Assembly (NCBI GenBank): GCA_023424785.1 | Contig: JAFADP010000050.1 | Location: forward strand, 1 to 44,711 | From: Bacillota bacterium | Lineage (GTDB): Bacteria; Bacillota; Clostridia; Clostridiales; Clostridiaceae | DNA length: 44,711 nt | Direction: 5' to 3' | Part shown: one piece after another, positions 31,577-39,676 of the stretch | Layout of the letters: every line of letters begins with the position of its first letter | How positions within the stretch are numbered: the stretch's first letter is position 1 | Position numbers and translations under genes: made by a program | Notes under the pieces: generated by a model | The model's database searches: none | The model's input: only the letters and a program-made list of their open reading frames with translations | What the model was told of the DNA's origin: nothing

Positions 31577-32239
31577 ATGAAAAGAACAATAAGTATATTA
31601 ATTATGATAATTTTAACAAACATATTTGGCGGATGTACACTTAATGAAACTGTATATTCTACAAGGCAAATTGAATATAAATATGAAGATGTAAAAGATG
31701 TATTAATAAGATTTCATGTTTTAGCTAATAGTGATACTGATGAAGATCAAGAATTAAAAATAAAAGTTAAAAATGAAATAATAGAATATTTAGATCCTTA
31801 TCTAAAAGACTCAGACTCTTTAGAAACTTCAAGAAAAATATTAAAAGATAATGAAAAAGAAGTAATAGATATAGCTAATAGAGTAATAAAAGAAAATGGC
31901 TATAATTATGGTGTTACTACAGAGTTAGGAAAAGAGAATTTTCCAGAGAAGTCTTATGGAAATATAACTTTACCACAAGGTGAATATGAGGCATTTAGAG
32001 TAATAATAGGAGATGGAAATGGACATAACTGGTGGTGTGTTATGTTTCCTCCATTATGTTTTACTGATGTTACAAAGGGAAAAGTTGAAGAAGATAAAAG
32101 TAAAGAAGAGCTAGATAAAGTAATAGAAGAAAAAAAAGATAAACTAGAGAATAAAGATAAGCTAGAGAATGAAGATAAGTCAGAAGATAAAGTAAAAGTT
32201 AAGTTTAAGGTAGTAGAAGTTATAAAGGATATATTTTAA
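31577..32239 (+). CDS. spoIIR: Stage II sporulation protein R
   Basis: A 220-residue SpoIIR. It is made in the forespore and secreted into the intermembrane space, where it triggers the SpoIIGA protease to process pro-sigma-E in the mother cell. The family core is clear: LIRFHVLANSDTDEDQELKI, YNYGVTTELG, GNITLPQGEYEAFRVIIGDG and NWWCVMFPPLCF. The N-terminus is a signal peptide (MKRTISILIMIILTNIFGGC) with a possible lipobox at FGGC. After the conserved core comes an unusual charged tail of about 50 residues (Lys/Glu/Asp repeats). The ATG at 31577 follows AAGGGGG; the upstream in-frame ATG at 31523 would precede the predicted promoter's start point. Confidence 0.93.
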   Translation: MKRTISILIMIILTNIFGGCTLNETVYSTRQIEYKYEDVKDVLIRFHVLANSDTDEDQELKIKVKNEIIEYLDPYLKDSDSLETSRKILKDNEKEVIDIANRVIKENGYNYGVTTELGKENFPEKSYGNITLPQGEYEAFRVIIGDGNGHNWWCVMFPPLCFTDVTKGKVEEDKSKEELDKVIEEKKDKLENKDKLENEDKSEDKVKVKFKVVEVIKDIF

Positions 32240-32317
32240 ATAAAAAAATAAACTTGATAAATATTAACATTAATCATAAACTATAATTTGATATTAAAAT
32301 TTTAGGAGGATACATAA

Positions 32318-33301
32318 ATGACTAGAGCACTAGCGATGATTTCTGGTGGATTGGATAGTATTTTAGCTGCAAAGTTAATAAAAGACCAAGGAATAGAAGT
32401 AATAGGAATATGTTTTAGATCATATTTCTTTAATGAGAATAATGCTATAAGAATGACAAAACAAATTGGAATAAAACTTGAAGTAATTGATTTTTCAAAA
32501 GAACATTTTGAATTAGTAAAGAACCCAAAACATGGTTTAGGAAAAAATATGAATCCATGTATAGATTGTCATGCTATGATGATGAATTATGCAGGAAAAT
32601 TATTAGAAGAGTTTAATGCAGACTTTATAATTACTGGAGAGGTATTAAATCAGAGACCTATGTCTCAAAATAAACAAGCATTAAATATAGTAAAAAAAGA
32701 ATCTGGATTCTCTGATAAAATATTAAGACCGCTATGTGCATTAAATTTAGATCCTACAGAAATGGAGAAGAACGGACTTGTAGATAGAAGTAAATTAATG
32801 AATATATCTGGAAGAAGCAGAAAAGTGCAAATGGAGTTAGCAGAAAAGTATGGAATAAAAGATTATCCATCACCAGCAGGGGGATGTAAGCTTACAGAAC
32901 CTAATTATTCTATAAGATTAAGAAAAGCTCTTGATAAGAATGATAAGCTTTCTAAGAAAGAGATAGAGTTATTAAATTATGGAAGACACTTTATAAGTGA
33001 AGATGGTACAACTTTAATAGTTACTAGAAATAAAGATGAGGGAAATGCTATAAAATCTCTTTTAGATAAGAGTGATACAGTATTCTTAGCAGCTAAATTT
33101 AATGGACCAACAGGAATAATATGTGGAGAATACACAGAAAAAGATAAGAAACTTATAAGTGAAATAGTAGCTAGATATGGTAAGGGAAAAAATGAAGAAT
33201 TAGTAGAAGTAAAATTTGGAGCTTATGGAACAGCTTTTAATAATAGTATAGAAGTTAAACCAGCAAGCGATGAATATATACAAAAATATTTACTTCAATA
33301 G
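32318..33301 (+). CDS. PP-loop tRNA-thiolation-like ATP pyrophosphatase
   Basis: A 327-residue protein with an N-terminal PP-loop MISGGLDSILAAKLI (SGGxDS), which adenylates a substrate before sulfur transfer, as in ThiI and MnmA. A CxxC (NPCIDCH, ~79-82) and a third Cys in SPAGGCKLTE could bind a 4Fe-4S cluster or carry sulfur, as seen in Fe-S-dependent tRNA thiolases (inference). The C-terminal ~110 residues resemble the NFACT-R-like module found on related bacterial proteins. There is no THUMP or rhodanese domain, so it is not canonical ThiI. The target tRNA position is unknown. AGGAGG precedes the ATG; the DUF1934 gene follows 15 bases later. Confidence 0.8.
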   Translation: MTRALAMISGGLDSILAAKLIKDQGIEVIGICFRSYFFNENNAIRMTKQIGIKLEVIDFSKEHFELVKNPKHGLGKNMNPCIDCHAMMMNYAGKLLEEFNADFIITGEVLNQRPMSQNKQALNIVKKESGFSDKILRPLCALNLDPTEMEKNGLVDRSKLMNISGRSRKVQMELAEKYGIKDYPSPAGGCKLTEPNYSIRLRKALDKNDKLSKKEIELLNYGRHFISEDGTTLIVTRNKDEGNAIKSLLDKSDTVFLAAKFNGPTGIICGEYTEKDKKLISEIVARYGKGKNEELVEVKFGAYGTAFNNSIEVKPASDEYIQKYLLQ

Positions 33302-33316
33302 AAATACGGAGGAAAT

Positions 33317-33733
33317 ATGAATAAAGAAGCTGTAATAAGTATTATTAGTAATTCAAGCATAGAAAGTGAAGAAATGATAGAAGTAATATCTCCAGGATAT
33401 TTTGAACAAGTTGAAGATGGGTTTAAGGCAACTTATGAGGAAACTGAGATATCTGGAATGAAAGGAACAACTACAACTCTTACAATAAAAGATAAAGAAG
33501 TTGTTTTAGAGAGAGAAGGAACAACTTCTACTAAGATGGTATTTAATGAGAAAGAAGATTCAGTGTGCTTGTATAACACTCCATATGGAATGTTAGAAAT
33601 AGAAATTAATACTAAGAGTTTAGAAGTTAATATAAATAATGAAGGTGGAGATTTAAAAATTGAATATGAGATGAGAATAGTTGGACAGCCTTCATTTAGT
33701 ACAAAATTAAGTTTAAGTATAAAATTAAAATAA
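33317..33733 (+). CDS. DUF1934 (YwiB-like) protein
   Basis: A 138-residue beta-barrel-type protein of the DUF1934/YwiB family: repeated short strands, EEMIEVISPGYFEQ, GMKGTTTTLTIKDKEVVLER and MLEIEINTKSLEVNIN are in keeping with the family. It has a calycin-like fold, and its function is unknown. No signal peptide or membrane segment. It is co-transcribed with the PP-loop gene (15-base gap, GGAGG ribosome binding site) and ends at a strong terminator. Confidence 0.85.
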   Translation: MNKEAVISIISNSSIESEEMIEVISPGYFEQVEDGFKATYEETEISGMKGTTTTLTIKDKEVVLEREGTTSTKMVFNEKEDSVCLYNTPYGMLEIEINTKSLEVNINNEGGDLKIEYEMRIVGQPSFSTKLSLSIKLK

Positions 33734-33737
33734 AACG

Positions 33738-33775
33738 AAAAAATGTTCTTCTTTTTATATAGAAGAACATTTTTT
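33738..33775 (+). terminator. Terminator after the DUF1934 gene
   Basis: A perfect 15-bp stem (33738-33752 with 33761-33775) with an A-run before and T-run after. Confidence 0.9.
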
Positions 33776-33816
33776 CTGTATAAAAACATTATTAATGTTA
33801 ATAATTCATAGATAGG

Positions 33817-34116
33817 ATGGTGATATTTATGAATTTAAGTTATAGATATATATGTTTACTACAATGTTTGGTATCTTATTATAATATAAAAGAAGAAGAT
33901 TTTATAGAAATGCTAAAAATAAGAGAAAATAAATACTTATTACTTTTATTTTTAAAAAAATATAAATGTATGAATGAAGAAGAAGTATTAAAAATATTAA
34001 ATCTAAAAAATAAAAGAAGTTTATGTTATAATATAAAAAAGGCAGAAGAAAAGCTTTTAGTGAATAGAGATTTTAGAGCAACTTTTTTTGATATAGAAGA
34101 TTATTTGTTAAAGTAG
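33817..34116 (+). CDS. Small helical protein with possible DnaA-domain-IV-like fold
   Basis: A 99-residue basic, all-helical protein between the DUF1934 gene and rho. LVSYYNIKEEDF and the later RSLCYNIKKAEEKL loosely resemble the first and last helices of the DnaA C-terminal DNA-binding domain, and the size fits such a stand-alone domain. The DnaA RDHTTV signature is absent, so the similarity is suggestive only. It has an AGGATGG-type ribosome binding site and an ATG start. It may bind nucleic acid; no function is claimed. It could be on the same transcript as rho. Confidence 0.55.
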   Translation: MVIFMNLSYRYICLLQCLVSYYNIKEEDFIEMLKIRENKYLLLLFLKKYKCMNEEEVLKILNLKNKRSLCYNIKKAEEKLLVNRDFRATFFDIEDYLLK

Positions 34117-34140
34117 AGGTAGAATAATTAATCCTGTAAT

Positions 34141-34197
34141 TATCTTTATCATTTCTTATTTCATTTCAAGATTTCATTTTATTTCACTTTTTACATA
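34141..34197 (+). promoter_or_regulatory. C-spaced, G-poor leader of rho (possible rut site)
   Basis: In 34141-34195 the plus strand has nine or more C, spaced about 5-10 bases apart, and a single G (34170). ATTTC occurs five times. Flanking coding strand has more G than C. Unstructured, C-rich, G-poor RNA is the hallmark of Rho-utilisation sites, and rho starts 25 bases downstream. This suggests autoregulation by attenuation. Confidence 0.5.
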
Positions 34198-34220
34198 TAA
34201 AATTTTTGGAGGTGTACTAA

Positions 34221-35609
34221 TTGGAAAACAATCAATATGATAGTATGAACTTAGTCGAGCTTAGAAATATAGCTAAAGATTTAGGTATAAAAAATATATC
34301 CAAATTTAAAAAAGGAGATTTAATAGAAGAAATAAAAAAATTAAAAATTAATAGTATTAATAAAAATGGAGTTATTTTAACAGAAAAAATAGCACCAAAG
34401 ACATCACAAGGAACTTCTTTAGTAAGAAATGAGCAACAAAAAATAGAGAAAAAACAAGAATTAAGTAATATGATAAATGATTCTAATAATGCAAGAGGAA
34501 TACTAGAGATATTAGAAAACAATAGTTTTGGTTTTTTAAGGTGTAAAAATTATCTTACAAGTAGTGAGGATATTTATGTTTCACCAGCTCAAATAAGAAG
34601 ATTTAATTTAAAAACTGGTGATGAAGTAATAGGTAAAGTTAGAGAAGCTAAAGAAGGAGAGAAATTTAAGGCCTTACTTTATGTTGAAAGAGTTAATGGA
34701 GAAAAACCAGAAAATGCAATAGGTAGAAGGAATTTTGAAAATCTTATACCTATATATCCAACAGAGAGATTAAAGTTAGAGACATCAAATTCTTCAGATT
34801 TATCATCTAGATTAATGGATATAATATGTCCTATTGGAAAGGGCCAAAGAGGGGTTATAGTTGCACCTCCTAAGGCAGGTAAAACAACATTATTAAAAAA
34901 AATAGCACAAAGTATTTCAATGAATAATCCAGAAGTTGTTTTACTTGTATTATTAATAGATGAAAGACCAGAAGAGGTTACTGACATGCAAAGAAACATA
35001 AATGGAGAAGTAATTTATTCAACATTTGATGAAGAACCTCAAAATCATGCAAAAGTATCACAAATAGTTTTAGAAAGAGCAAAAAGAATAGTAGAACAAG
35101 GTAAAGATGTTGTTATATTACTAGATAGTTTAACTAGATTATCAAGGGCATATAATTTAACTGTAACTCCAAGTGGAAGAACTTTATCAGGAGGGTTAGA
35201 TCCATCTGCTTTAATAATGCCAAAGAGATTTTTTGGTGCAGCAAGAAATATAGAAAATGGTGGAAGCCTTACTATATTAGCAACAGCACTTGTTGAAACG
35301 GGTTCAAGAATGGACGATATGATTTTTGAAGAATTTAAGGGAACTGGGAACATGGAAGTTCATCTTGATAGAAGATTACAAGAAAGAAGAATATTCCCTG
35401 CAATAGATATTTATAAATCTGGAACAAGAAAAGAAGACTTATTATTATCTGATGAAGAAAAAGAAGTTGCATATGCACTAAGAAAACAAATGTATAGAGA
35501 TGGTAATATAGAGAATATAACTGAAAATCTTATAAATATTCTTTCAAAGACTAAAAATAATGATGAATTTATAAAAGTATATCAAAAAGCAGAAGTAAAT
35601 AAAAAATAG
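34221..35609 (+). CDS. rho: Transcription termination factor Rho
   Basis: A 462-residue hexameric RNA-dependent ATPase/helicase that terminates transcription. Rho_N (residues ~5-45, NLVELRNIAKDLGIKNISKF), RNA-binding cold-shock-like domain (~90-155, ARGILEILENNSFGFLRC), and the RecA-like motor with Walker A PPKAGKTTLLKK, Walker B VVILLDSLTRL and the GALDPSALIMPKRFF-like R-loop block GGLDPSALIMPKRFFGAAR. A charged insert between Rho_N and the cold-shock domain (~45-85) is moderate. Start is TTG with GGAGGTG 6 bases upstream. The unusual leader suggests feedback control by Rho itself. Confidence 0.97.
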   Translation: MENNQYDSMNLVELRNIAKDLGIKNISKFKKGDLIEEIKKLKINSINKNGVILTEKIAPKTSQGTSLVRNEQQKIEKKQELSNMINDSNNARGILEILENNSFGFLRCKNYLTSSEDIYVSPAQIRRFNLKTGDEVIGKVREAKEGEKFKALLYVERVNGEKPENAIGRRNFENLIPIYPTERLKLETSNSSDLSSRLMDIICPIGKGQRGVIVAPPKAGKTTLLKKIAQSISMNNPEVVLLVLLIDERPEEVTDMQRNINGEVIYSTFDEEPQNHAKVSQIVLERAKRIVEQGKDVVILLDSLTRLSRAYNLTVTPSGRTLSGGLDPSALIMPKRFFGAARNIENGGSLTILATALVETGSRMDDMIFEEFKGTGNMEVHLDRRLQERRIFPAIDIYKSGTRKEDLLLSDEEKEVAYALRKQMYRDGNIENITENLINILSKTKNNDEFIKVYQKAEVNKK

Positions 35610-35611
35610 TA

Positions 35612-35650
35612 AAGAAAAAGGGAAGAAAATATCTTCCCTAAATTTTTCTT
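35612..35650. terminator. Bidirectional terminator between rho and rpmE
   Basis: GGGAAGA (35620-35626) pairs with TCTTCCC (35632-35638), extended outward by AAGAAAAA and TTTTTCTT, between convergent genes. Confidence 0.8.
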
Positions 35651-35651
35651 A

Positions 35652-35861
35652 TTACTTTTGACCAAGATTGAATCTCTTGTTGAACTTGTCAACTCTTCCA
35701 CCAACGTCAACAATTTTTTGTTTTCCTGTGAAGAATGGGTGGCACTTAGAGCATATTTCTACTTTTAGTTCGTCTTTAACAGAACCAGTTGTAAAAGTAT
35801 TTCCACATGCACACTTAACCACTGCTTCATGGTTATATTCTGGATGTATGCCTTGTTTCAT
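35652..35861 (-). CDS. rpmE: 50S ribosomal protein L31 (zinc-binding type)
   Basis: A 69-residue L31. MKQGIHPEYNHEAVVKCACG, FTTGSVKDELKVEICSKCHP and FFTGKQKIVDVGGRVDKFNK are diagnostic. The two CxxC-like pairs (CAC and CSKC) with neighbouring His make it the zinc-containing C+ form, not the zinc-free paralogue used under zinc limitation. Start chosen as the second of two adjacent ATGs (35861), giving the canonical MKxGIHP; GAGGTG lies just upstream. It is on the minus strand between rho and tdk, as in many Firmicutes. Confidence 0.96.
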   Translation of the reverse strand: MKQGIHPEYNHEAVVKCACGNTFTTGSVKDELKVEICSKCHPFFTGKQKIVDVGGRVDKFNKRFNLGQK

Positions 35862-35981
35862 CATTTTCACCTCTTTCATGTTGGAGATTTTTTAAATAAA
35901 AAACCTCTCTAAATAGCTATTATAGTATAGCATACAAGATAATTACAGTCAATAAAATGACATTATAAAAAATACTTTATT

Positions 35982-36007
35982 ATAAGTATTATATAATGAT
36001 ATAATAA
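35982..36007 (+). promoter_or_regulatory. Palindrome and -10 upstream of tdk
   Basis: ATACTT-TATTAT-AAGTAT (35982-35999), a perfect 6+6 palindrome, is followed two bases later by TATAAT (36002-36007). Nearly the same 18 bases (17 of 18 identical) occur at the mnaA promoter (42534-42551). Confidence 0.4.
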
Positions 36008-36052
36008 AAATTATACTTAAGAAGAGTTTTATAAATATAAGGAGATTTTTTA

Positions 36053-36643
36053 ATGAGTAAGTTATATTTTAGATATGGTGCAATGAATTCTGGAAAATCA
36101 ACTCATTTAATGCAAGTTGCTTATAATTATGAAGAAAGAGGAATGAATGTATTGTTATTAAAACCTAAGATTGATACAAAAGGTTATGATAAACTTGTAT
36201 CAAGACTTGGAGTAGAGAGAAAAGTAGATATACTTACAGAAGATAATGATAATGTATTTTCAATAATTCAAAACTATATTAAGAATACGAAGCAAATACA
36301 CTGTATACTAGTAGATGAGGTGCAATTTTTAAAAGCGCATCAAATTGATGAATTATTTGAAGTGGCTGTAAAATTAGAAATACCTGTTATATGTTATGGG
36401 TTAAGAACTGATTTTAGAATGAATGGTTTTGAAGGAAGCACAAGGTTATTACTAATTGCTCATAGTATTGAGGAAATGAAAACTATATGTAAATGTGGTA
36501 ATAAGGCATTGTTAAATGCAAGAAAGATAAATAATAAATTTGTTTTTTCTGGAGATCAAATAGCAATAGATAATAATGATGCTATTGAATATGAATCTTT
36601 ATGTGGATCATGTTACTTTAAATATAAAGAAAAAGATTTATAA
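36053..36643 (+). CDS. tdk: Thymidine kinase (type II)
   Basis: A 196-residue thymidine kinase for pyrimidine salvage: ATP + thymidine to dTMP. P-loop RYGAMNSGKSTHLMQ (GxMxSGKS) at residues ~6-18; Walker B-like ILVDEVQFL; the thymidine-binding region CYGLRTDFRM; structural zinc cysteines in TICKCGNKA and LCGSCYFK; lasso loop between. Length fits the ~190-200-residue family. AAGGAG lies 8 bases before the ATG. Another salvage gene (upp) is in the same block. Confidence 0.96.
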   Translation: MSKLYFRYGAMNSGKSTHLMQVAYNYEERGMNVLLLKPKIDTKGYDKLVSRLGVERKVDILTEDNDNVFSIIQNYIKNTKQIHCILVDEVQFLKAHQIDELFEVAVKLEIPVICYGLRTDFRMNGFEGSTRLLLIAHSIEEMKTICKCGNKALLNARKINNKFVFSGDQIAIDNNDAIEYESLCGSCYFKYKEKDL

Positions 36644-36669
36644 ATACGAAGAAAAAAGGGGATGAGAAC

Positions 36670-37596
36670 TTGAGAAAATGTAATGTGGGTGGTCAGGCAA
36701 TTATAGAAGGTGTAATGATGAAGGGCGCTAAATGCACTGCAATTGCTGTTAGAAAACCAAATGGAAAAATAGAAATAAAGAAAGAAAGTAATACATCAAT
36801 AATAAAAAAATATAAAATTTTAAATATTCCCTTTATTAGAGGAATATTTATATTAATTGAATCATTAGTATCAGGTATGAAAGCATTAAACTATTCAGCA
36901 AGCTTTTTTGAAGAAGATGATAATTCAGAGCCTTCAAAATTTGAAAAATGGTTAGAAGATAAATTTGGAGATAAACTAAATGATATAATAGTTGGATTAT
37001 CTATGTTTATGGGAATAATAATGGCAGTATTGTTATTTATGGCGCTTCCAACATTTATTGCATCACTTTTTAAGGGCATAGTTGGTTCTAACATAGTAAT
37101 GCATTTTATAGAGGCTGTTATAAGAATAGGTATATTAATAGCTTATATGTGGATAGTTGGAAAAATGGATGATATGAATAGATTATATCAATACCATGGA
37201 GCAGAACATAAAACAATATTCTGTTATGAGAATGAAATGCCATTAACAGTAGAGAATGTTAAGAAGTTTACTAGATTTCATCCAAGATGCGGAACAAACT
37301 TTTTATTTTTAACTATGTTTGTAAGTATAATAGTTTTTGCTTTTACTGGATGGGGAGGACTTTTACAGAGATTAATACTTAGAATCGTGTTATTACCTGT
37401 AGTTTCAGGAGTTACATACGAACTTATAAGATGGCTTGGTAAAAATAATAGTAAATTATCTAAATTAATTGCTTATCCAGGATTAAAACTTCAAGAACTT
37501 ACTACAAGAGAGCCAGATGCATCTCAAATAGAAGTTGCAATAGCTTCATTAAGAGCAGCTGAAGGTATAGATAACGAAGAAATTTTAGAAGCATAA
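36670..37596 (+). CDS. DUF1385 (YqhQ-like) membrane protein
   Basis: A 308-residue polytopic membrane protein of the DUF1385/YqhQ family. The N-terminus NVGGQAIIEGVMMKGAKCTA is the family hallmark. Helices lie around ~110-135, ~150-170, ~210-232 and ~235-250; a conserved metal-site-like segment QYHGAEHKTIFCYE and HPRCGTNFLF sits between. Its biochemical role is unknown, although some annotations call it a metal-dependent enzyme. Start is TTG at 36670 preceded by AAAGGGG. prmC follows 17 bases later, so tdk, this gene, prmC and prfA are likely one operon. Confidence 0.9.
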   Translation: MRKCNVGGQAIIEGVMMKGAKCTAIAVRKPNGKIEIKKESNTSIIKKYKILNIPFIRGIFILIESLVSGMKALNYSASFFEEDDNSEPSKFEKWLEDKFGDKLNDIIVGLSMFMGIIMAVLLFMALPTFIASLFKGIVGSNIVMHFIEAVIRIGILIAYMWIVGKMDDMNRLYQYHGAEHKTIFCYENEMPLTVENVKKFTRFHPRCGTNFLFLTMFVSIIVFAFTGWGGLLQRLILRIVLLPVVSGVTYELIRWLGKNNSKLSKLIAYPGLKLQELTTREPDASQIEVAIASLRAAEGIDNEEILEA

Positions 37597-37613
37597 TAAA
37601 TAGGAGTATATTT

Positions 37614-38474
37614 ATGAATGATACAATAGGATCATTATTAAATTTAGGAACCCAAAGACTTATAGAAAAAAACATAGATACGGCAAGATTAGATTCTCAA
37701 TTACTTTTAGGAAAGGTATTAGGTAAAGATAAGCTTTATTTAATGATAAATAATAATGAGATAGTTAGTGAAGAAAATAAAAAAGAATTTTTAGAGCTTA
37801 TATCAAAAAGAATGGAATATATGCCTATAAGATATATTTTAGGAGAAATAGATTTTATGGGTCTAGATTTTTATGTGGAAAAGGGGGTTCTAATTCCTCG
37901 TAGTGATACTGAAGTTTTGGTAGAAGAAGTTCTAAGAATGATTAATGAAGATGAATCATTAGATATTTGTGATTTATGTAGCGGAAGTGGTGCTATAGGA
38001 ATATCTTTAGCATATTACAGAAAGAAAATTAATGTTGATTTAATTGACTACTATGATATTCCAGAGAAAATATCGAAGAAAAATATTTTAAGGAATTGTT
38101 TAGAAGATAGAGTTAAGTTTATAAAAAGTGATTTACTTAATGAAAGTATAAAGCTAAAAAAACAATATGATATTATTGTTTCTAATCCACCATATATAAG
38201 AGAAGAAGAGATAGATAATCTTATGAATGATGTTAAAGATTATGAACCTAAGACAGCTTTAAGCGGAGGAAAAAGTGGATTAGATTTTTATGAAAGAATA
38301 GTGGAAGAGAGCAAAAATGTACTAAAGAAAAATGGAATATTAGCATTTGAAATAGGTCATGATCAAGGTGAAGAAGTAAGTGAATTAATGAAGGTAAATA
38401 GCTATAAAGAAGTAAGAATCATTAAGGACTTAGCATCACTAGATAGAGTTGTAATTGGAAGGTTTGTTCCTTGA
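37614..38474 (+). CDS. prmC: Release-factor glutamine methyltransferase
   Basis: A 286-residue SAM-dependent methyltransferase that N5-methylates the Gln of the GGQ motif in RF1 and RF2. The N-terminal helical domain binds the release factor; the Rossmann domain has DICDLCSGSGAIGISLAYY (motif I) and the catalytic NPPY in VSNPPYI. Its substrate RF1 (prfA) is the next gene, 60 bases downstream, a classic pairing. TAGGAG precedes the ATG. Length matches the family (~280). Confidence 0.96.
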   Translation: MNDTIGSLLNLGTQRLIEKNIDTARLDSQLLLGKVLGKDKLYLMINNNEIVSEENKKEFLELISKRMEYMPIRYILGEIDFMGLDFYVEKGVLIPRSDTEVLVEEVLRMINEDESLDICDLCSGSGAIGISLAYYRKKINVDLIDYYDIPEKISKKNILRNCLEDRVKFIKSDLLNESIKLKKQYDIIVSNPPYIREEEIDNLMNDVKDYEPKTALSGGKSGLDFYERIVEESKNVLKKNGILAFEIGHDQGEEVSELMKVNSYKEVRIIKDLASLDRVVIGRFVP

Positions 38475-38536
38475 TTAAGACCAAATATCTATGATATAAT
38501 AAAAAAATGTGAAAAATTTAAATACGGAGTGATAGT

Positions 38537-39619
38537 ATGTTATTAGATAAATTGGCTTTTATAGAAAATAAGTATGATGAATTATCTGTAAAAATAAGCG
38601 ATCCTTCAATAATGGCTAATCAAAATGAATGGAGAAAGCTATGTAAAGAGCATGCAGAATTAGAGATAATAGTAACAGCATATAGAGAATATAAGAAGGT
38701 AGTAGAAGATTTAGCGGCAAATAAAGAAATGCTTCAAGAAGAAAGCGATAAAGAAATGAAAGAAATGCTTCAAGAAGAAATTTCTGATTTAAGTAATAGA
38801 GAAAAAGAATTAGATAACGAAATTCAAATCTTATTATTACCTAAAGATCCTAACGATGAAAAGAATGTTTTCGTTGAAATTAGAGGTGGTGCAGGTGGTG
38901 AAGAAGCCGCACTATTTGCATCAAATTTATTTAGAATGTACACAAGATACGCTGAAAATAACAGATGGTCAGTAGAAATAATGAGTTTAAATGAAACTGA
39001 CATTGGTGGTTTAAAAGAAGTTGTATTTATGATTAAGGGAAGTGGAGCTTATTCTAAGTTAAAGTATGAAAGTGGAGTACATAGAGTTCAAAGAGTTCCT
39101 GATACAGAATCAAGCGGTAGAATTCATACATCAACAGCAACAGTAGCAGTACTTCCAGAAGTTGATGATGTTGATATTGAAATTAATGAAAAAGACTTAA
39201 AGATAGATGTATTTAGAGCTTCTGGTAACGGTGGACAATGTGTTAATACAACAGATTCAGCTGTAAGAATGACTCACTTGCCAACAGGACTTGTTGTTTC
39301 TTGTCAAGATGAAAAGTCACAACTTAAAAATAAAGAAAAAGCATTAAAAATATTAAGAGCAAGACTTTATGAACAAGCAGAAGCAGAAAGAGCAGCTGGA
39401 ATTGCAGAAGATAGAAAGAGTCAGGTTGGAACTGGTGATAGAAGTGAAAGAATAAGAACTTATAATTACCCTCAAGGAAGAGTAACTGACCATAGAATAG
39501 GATTAACTCTTTATAAATTAGAAACATTCTTAAATGGAGACATGGACGAAGTTATTAATGCATTAATAACTGCTGATCAAGCAGAAAAAATGAAGCAAAT
39601 GGGAAATACAGATATGTAA
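38537..39619 (+). CDS. prfA: Peptide chain release factor 1
   Basis: A 360-residue RF1, which reads UAA and UAG and releases the peptide. The GGQ catalytic motif is in ASGNGGQCVNTTDSA. The stop-codon-recognition region includes the RF1-type PxT tripeptide equivalent (PDTES near RVQRVPDTESSGRIHTS). The N-terminal coiled helical domain (~1-100) and domain 2/4 core are intact; length is the standard 360. Codon 237-region Gln of GGQ is the target of prmC upstream. Encoded after CGGAG ribosome binding site. Confidence 0.97.
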   Translation: MLLDKLAFIENKYDELSVKISDPSIMANQNEWRKLCKEHAELEIIVTAYREYKKVVEDLAANKEMLQEESDKEMKEMLQEEISDLSNREKELDNEIQILLLPKDPNDEKNVFVEIRGGAGGEEAALFASNLFRMYTRYAENNRWSVEIMSLNETDIGGLKEVVFMIKGSGAYSKLKYESGVHRVQRVPDTESSGRIHTSTATVAVLPEVDDVDIEINEKDLKIDVFRASGNGGQCVNTTDSAVRMTHLPTGLVVSCQDEKSQLKNKEKALKILRARLYEQAEAERAAGIAEDRKSQVGTGDRSERIRTYNYPQGRVTDHRIGLTLYKLETFLNGDMDEVINALITADQAEKMKQMGNTDM

Positions 39620-39626
39620 TAAAGGG

Positions 39627-39657
39627 GGGCCCTACATTTTTAAGTGTAGGGTTCTTA
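39627..39657 (+). terminator. Hairpin after prfA
   Basis: CCCTACA (39630-39636) pairs with TGTAGGG (39645-39651), extended by G-T pairs, followed by TTCTTAT. The T-run is weak, so termination may be partial. Confidence 0.55.
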
Positions 39658-39676
39658 TATTAGCTGGAGGATTTAT

